From assembly GCA_003024985.2 (NCBI GenBank), contig PXIH01S0004514.1: DNA of 11,638 nt; one strand, 5' to 3'. The first letter of the stretch is position 1. Every line of letters starts with the position of its first letter. Of this stretch, positions 7,356-11,638 are shown piece after piece. Origin of the DNA: Euperipatoides rowelli. Lineage: Eukaryota; Onychophora; Udeonychophora; Euonychophora; Peripatopsidae. Position numbers and translations under genes: made by a program. The notes under the pieces are model-generated. The model searched no databases and had not been told where the DNA came from. It saw nothing but the letters and a program-made list of their open reading frames with translations.

Positions 7356-8462
7356 ATAACCAAATTCTGCATCAGTATTTATAAAAATCTACTTTCTTCT
7401 CTAGACATATTTTAAATTTTGCCTATTAAAAAAAAGTTGAATTTTCTATATTTGAAAACAAAAATGAAATTTAATAATAAGATTTCATTACAAAAACTAA
7501 ATAAATAAAAATGAAACGTAAAAAATATATATATCCATTTACTTTCTAAATGTTTTCTATTGCTTGATTTTTCTTTTTTCTTTTCCCTTCTCCAGATTTT
7601 CATCTGATGAAATTATAATAAGCAAACAGTAAAATCAAATCAATAAACAAACATATGAAGTAGGGTAAATGCAATTTTATGCAGTCTTGAATATGCCATC
7701 ATCAGCTAAAAATTATAAATATGCTCATTCACAATGAGAAACACTAACTGAAAAAACAAAATTACATGCCTTCAATAAACAGCTGCTGACGAAGTAATTC
7801 AATGTATTTCCTAATTGATAAAAACATAGCATTTTTAACTGACACAACAGAGCTGATTAACCAACCTAATTCTTATAATTACTTTGATTTAAAGTCATTT
7901 GGAAGCAGTAATAGACATGTTTTTTAACTTTTAAATAATGATTATATTTAAACAAAAAATACTGTTCGTGGAAAAACTAAAAACAAAATGCTTTTTTTTT
8001 CTTTTAACGAGTGTTTAAAAAACAGCAAAAAAAAATCTACATAAATCGCCAAATTTAATGATAAATTTGCAGATATATAATTAAAATCTCAATTATTTTC
8101 AAACTCTGTAGTTTGTTTCATATATATGTTTTACCTGATCTGATTAAAATTTTGCATCATTTCACCAGCTAAAACAGCAGGTGAATATATCAATGGAAGA
8201 GTATTTCAAATTACATTAAACTTATAATAGATAAATCTCAATGCATTTAAAATTATTCAATTTAATTCTCAACAATAAAATTATGGATAACTAGTTTAAG
8301 AAATTCTAAAATAAATCAAGAAAAATAGAAAAATAAACATCGTTAAGAAAAATAAACTAAGTATGGCACTTAAAAAAAATATAATCAGGTGGCTTTAGGA
8401 TTGAACAATTCTTAAAATTCATGTCAGTTGCATATTTTTAAACAGTAGACATTCTATATAAC
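7356..8462. other. AT-rich stretch without genes
   Basis: Nothing recognisable apart from A/T runs and a short hairpin at 8161-8185 (TTCACCAGCT against AGCAGGTGAA, one mismatch). The minus-strand frame at 7412-7603 is Phe/Lys-rich and judged to be chance. Confidence 0.6.
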
Positions 8463-8556
8463 CTACCATGATGAAATAGGATAATGACCAAAGTCATTTA
8501 TCATTCAGTTCCATGGAACTCTTCCTGGAAGTACCTGAATCATTCTGACATGGTAG
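8463..8556. repeat. Nested foldback structure
   Basis: Outer arms CTACCATGATGA (8463-) and TCTGACATGGTAG (-8556) are complementary. Inside lie ATCATTCAG (about 8499-8507) facing CTGAATCAT (8535-8543), a perfect 12 bp palindrome GTTCCATGGAAC (8508-8519), CTTCCTGGAAG (8521-8531) and a side hairpin AATGAC-CAAA-GTCATT (8483-8498). Four nested or adjacent inverted repeats in under 100 bases is more than chance suggests. It may be a tiny foldback transposon or a structured element of unknown type. Confidence 0.65.
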
Positions 8557-8976
8557 ATTAATGCCTAAGATGCATAAAAATTTGCCCATCAATTTGTATT
8601 TCCTAATTTAATGATGGGATGTTAACCCTCAAACTAGTATGAATTTGTGACATTACATTATTGTTCCATAACCAATCAAAAAATCCAACTGTGCCATTCA
8701 ATTCAGCTTGACCAATTATGAATCTTGATACAATTACTATTATTTAAACCTTGGTAGATATTAAAGGTCGTATAAATGGTGTAACTTCTGCCAAAGAAAT
8801 TTTCTGCTCAAAGCTGGCGAAAAGTTTGTTCTTTTAATAAAAAAAATGAGTTGATTTAGATACAAATAGCTCTGAAACATCAAAATAGCTATAACATTAA
8901 TTCTGGTTCTAATGAGTTACCAAATGACATTGGCTATCATTGAAAAGAAATATATGCACATGAATCAGCCATTATG

Positions 8977-9164
8977 AAAAGGCATGAGTCCTTTTTTTTT
9001 TTTGTTTTTGTCAAAATTACATTTTTATTGGAGATTGATGTTTAGATGTCAGTGCATTTTTTCTGTGAAAAAGGATGAATCCAAAAGTTTATTCTGTCTT
9101 AAAATGATGTATGAAATTTTTGTTCATTTCAAAAAGGACATAAGTCCTGGACTCATGTCCTTTT
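8977..9164. mobile_element. Small inverted-repeat element with end palindrome
   Basis: AAAAGGCATGAGTCC (8977-8991) is matched in inverted form by GGACTCATGTCCTTTT (9149-9164). The right end is itself a near-perfect palindrome: AAAAGGACATAAGTCC (9132-9147), one base, then the inverted copy, with one mismatch in 16. It could be a MITE with a duplicated end, about 188 bases long. The flanks (ATTATG left, CCAAAT right) give no clear target duplication. The plus-strand frame at 8984-9172 is a product of this structure. Confidence 0.5.
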
Positions 9165-9242
9165 CCAAATAACTACAGTGTTTAGTTAATTGGTATTAGT
9201 AACTAGTAGTATACTTCCTCCCATGTTTCAGTGCTTGCTAAA

Positions 9243-10949
9243 ATGGCAGAATAGGTAATTGATAGTGATACAATGTCTGAAGGAAATATTCCACAAAAAG
9301 AGTTAGAGGTGTGATAAAGAATCATATTACAGGTTTGCATTGATAAAAATAGCTGAAGTCATAGGTTTGAAGCATTTTAATCATATGGGCAAGAATATGA
9401 AATCACAATTCACAGGAGAAGATTGCAAGTAGGCCGTAGGCATAACCTATAATACTTCTTAAATTAAATAAAGTATTTAGGGCGGAATAAGTCTAAAATG
9501 GATGACTTTTACATCCCTAGAAACAAACTTAACAAAAACAACATTAAATACTTGTAAGTTTTATTTTCCAAACATTTTTTATATTATTACATGTTTTCCC
9601 AAAGTTAACTCCTTGTTGCAATCTGTTTCCATGCAGATGTAAATTAGTTGTTTCAAAGTATTAACAGACAAACAGAAAATGGAAGTACTGAGAAATTTTA
9701 ACAGTATGAGCAGCAAAGATAATCAAGATATGTACCTGTAAGAGTGGATGAAAGAAAGCCAACAGAGGAAAGGGAAAGAAGACCCGCAAAAATGAGATCA
9801 TGCTTTTTTATATCATGTGTATGCAGATGATAGGTGAATTAAATTATGTAAAATACATTTCTAAGCCTTCAGGTGTCAGTGTAAATATGTACATATATTG
9901 AGTGTTTTGCTCTGCAAGGGAATAACTCCAGAAGATGGACATGGGAATTCTTTTGACTTATGATCAAATGAAATACCTGGATATCTATGAATGAAAATCA
10001 GGGATCATGTTAAGAGTTTTCCTACCAAACAATTGCATTATTCTGGTACATCCAAACAATATTTAGTCAGATCTTTAGATGTGAAAACTATATACTTGCA
10101 GTTCAAGGAAAAATATCCAGAACTTGAAGTACAAATTTTATCTGAAGTACTTCAAGGAAAATTTTGATCAAAGATTTGGAATTTCCCAGATAGTTGTGTG
10201 TTTATATGTGAGGAGCTAGGCCAAAAAATAAAAAGTCCACACTTAAATGAAAATGCAAAACATTGTGCAGTAGCTGAAATCTTGGTCCATAAAAGAATAG
10301 CAAAGAAATTTTGAAAGAAAATGAAAGATATTCAAGTCTTGTGATCTTGTGAAATATGCGTAGACTAAATGCAAAATCTTGAATTGCCAAAGATACCAGT
10401 TCAGGAATTTTTTTATTATAGACAGTTGTGGGTGTATGAATTTTGAGTAAGTTACATGATTTAAAGTCTAGAAGATCTGTGTTTTATTCCTATCATGAAG
10501 GGTTGAGAAAAAAAAAGGAGCAAATGATGTATGCAATTTTATCTGTGATTATATTTCCACCAGCATACCTCAATTTGGAAATTAACTTTATGTATTCTCT
10601 GATGGATATGCAGGCCAAAATTGCAACCTCATGCTGAATAAAGTACTCACAAATTTAGTATCTAAACAGTGATTTTAGAAGAATGAACACTTTTTCCATC
10701 TGAGATTGTACTCATTTTTGCACTGTGATAGATACTTCACAACGTCTCATTAGACGCAAAGATAGAATTTATAGACCGGAGGAGTATGAAGCTCTTATTG
10801 TCAAAGCAAGATGTCGTAGAAAATTTGAAGTGAAGAGAGTGCAAACAAATTTTTTATCTGTGTATTTTGATAGAAACCTAAAAATCAAGATTGATAGTAA
10901 TCTTGATTGGAAAAAATTAATTAATCTTTCGGTAAATAATTCTGCATAA
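9243..10949 (+). pseudogene. Decayed transposase-like gene, one intron
   Basis: Reading across frames gives an ordered series of motifs that I know from a large family of uncharacterised, transposon-derived proteins in animals. The N-terminal part has GLKHFNHMGK and a GEDCKCKL Cys motif joined across the intron, then TDKQKMEVLRNFNSMSSKD and QDMYL (9661-9738). Next are CKGITPEDGHGN (9913-9948), HYSGTSKQYLVRSLDVKTIY (from 10036), DSCVFICEELGQKIKSPHLN (from 10189), VHKRIAKKF and MQNLELPKIPVQEFFYYRQL then WVYEF (10369-10443). The C-terminal part has VFYSYHEGL (from about 10485), FSDGYAGQNCN (10595-10627), SFLHCDRYF (10712-10738) and LIRRKDRIYRPEEYEALIVK (from about 10750), ending at TAA 10947. 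The SDG..GQN.N and CDR.F motifs are probably part of an RNase H-like catalytic core, by inference. At least six stops and several frameshifts (for example near 9310, 9658, 10444, 10740) make it a fossil. I cannot name the transposon superfamily. No terminal repeats were found with confidence. Confidence 0.85.
9429..9636 (+). other. Spliceosomal intron (208 bp) in transposase fossil
   Basis: The donor CAA|GTAGGC and the acceptor TTTCCATGCAG|A bracket the interruption. Joining GAT TGC AA to A TGT AAA TTA restores an uninterrupted Asp-Cys-Lys-Cys-Lys-Leu reading across a conserved Cys motif, a phase 2 junction. The interior has stops in all frames and no protein-family motif. Presence of an intron argues that the copy moved as DNA or is vertically old rather than being a processed retrocopy. 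Confidence 0.65.
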
Positions 10950-11224
10950 TGTTCAACAAAGAAAACAATTTTCAATTTTAATTAGTCAATATTTAAGTAA
11001 TAAAAATGAACCAATTTATGATAATATTTATAATAACAGTTTAAAAAATAGGCATCTTTTCCATGCAAGAACTATGATTTGACCTTTATATAGATGAATC
11101 CAATAGGTAAAAATTGTCAATTGTGTAAAAAAAAATAGAGAGGGTGCATTAGAACACTTTATGTTACATTATTATTTCAATAAGGAAATAATGGAAATTA
11201 ACTGATTTTAACAGGGACATAATA
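10950..11224. other. AT-rich spacer after the transposase fossil
   Basis: No reading frame, repeat or clear terminal inverted repeat for the preceding element is visible. Confidence 0.55.
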
Positions 11225-11638
11225 TTAACCTTCCTACCCTGAATGGGTCTAATAGACCCATTTTGGAAATTCTTTAAATGATATCTCACTCAGATGTATA
11301 CATAAACCTTTTATATTATATGTATTCCTCAAAGACATATATGTAAATAAATATTTTATATCAATTTGGGAAGTTTTGCACAATTTTTACTATATGTAAA
11401 AAAAAAAGTCATATTTTACCTGTCTGGGTCTAATTGACCCACATTGATAGCTTACAGTGTAATATAAAGAAATCTCTACATTCTTGGGTGGTTTATCAAT
11501 TTATATTTATTTTCTTGTTTATTTTTAAATGATATTTTTATTTATTATTGTGTTATCAATCGAGAAATGAAGAGAGTATGTAAAGAAAAGGGTAAATAAT
11601 ATTGCCTAATTTCTTCAAAGAAGCTCAAAGTATATATT
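11225..11638 (+). mobile_element. piggyBac-type terminus, element continues past window
   Basis: TTAA at 11225-11228 is followed by CCTTCCTACC and then a palindromic GGGTCTAATAGACCC (11245-11259). A second copy, GGGTCTAATTGACCC, lies at 11426-11440, in similar context (TACC..TG..TGGGTC...GACCCA..TTG). A TTAA target followed by CC(C)TT and GGGTC...GACCC subterminal motifs is typical of piggyBac-type termini in animals. The transposase or the other end would lie beyond 11638. No coding is visible in the 414 bases present, and the right boundary is not known. Confidence 0.45.

Noticed and set aside
8622-8640. TTAACCCTCAAACTAGT as a second piggyBac-type terminus
   Set aside because: No subterminal GGGTC motif and no inverted partner ending in TTAA could be found, so TTAACCC alone is too weak.
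10769-10975. 68 codon minus-strand frame
   Set aside because: Shadow of the C-terminal part of the transposase fossil on the plus strand.
1-11638. CRISPR array, tRNA, rRNA or bacterial operon
   Set aside because: No regularly spaced short repeats, cloverleaf, rRNA core or closely packed genes on either strand as far as can be read by eye.

Overview
The window looks like non-coding and repeat-rich nuclear DNA from an animal, most likely an invertebrate. It is very AT-rich, with long A and T runs, decayed transposon pieces of several classes, GT...AG splice signals and no bacterial-style gene packing. I see no intact protein-coding gene, rRNA, tRNA or CRISPR array. Species cannot be fixed from the sequence; an AT-rich cnidarian, insect or mollusc genome would all fit. 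Two bases are unresolved (N at 2771 and 7099).

Layout. Bases 244-762 hold an interspersed repeat: an ancient 'acccggcgttgcccggg'-type head decayed at its CpGs, 2.5 copies of a 127-128 bp tandem unit and a (CAAA)n tail. At 1586-1890 lies a small inverted-repeat (MITE-like) element with a degenerate CCCTAA-like core. At 2063-2841 is a clear non-autonomous DNA transposon with imperfect terminal inverted repeats and TTAA at both ends, holding a strong hairpin and a truncated minus-strand reading frame. A decayed minus-strand coding remnant follows at 3239-3715. Bases 3716-5439 are featureless AT-rich DNA with an (AT)n microsatellite. A short exon-like ORF with a good splice donor lies at 5440-5498 and a perfect DR1 nuclear-receptor-type site at 5724-5736.

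The middle (about 5921-7082) contains a 160 bp inverted duplication, over 90 percent identical, separated by 342 bp. Its arms carry the same exon end: one copy keeps the splice donor, the other has lost it and gained a stop. Weak terminal repeats may bound the whole block as one element. Bases 7240-7355 are a GC-richer unidentified repeat fragment with a (CAAA)n edge.

The right part has two foldback structures (8463-8556 and 8977-9164). It also has the best protein signal of the window, at 9243-10949: a heavily frameshifted relative of a transposase-like protein family common in animal genomes, with a recognisable 208 bp intron. The window ends in what looks like the terminus of a piggyBac-type element starting at the TTAA at 11225.

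Nothing here acts as an operon or pathway. The picture is of a transposon graveyard with a few possible host exon fragments. The most useful follow-ups are the inverted exon duplication, the intron-bearing transposase remnant and the TTAA element.
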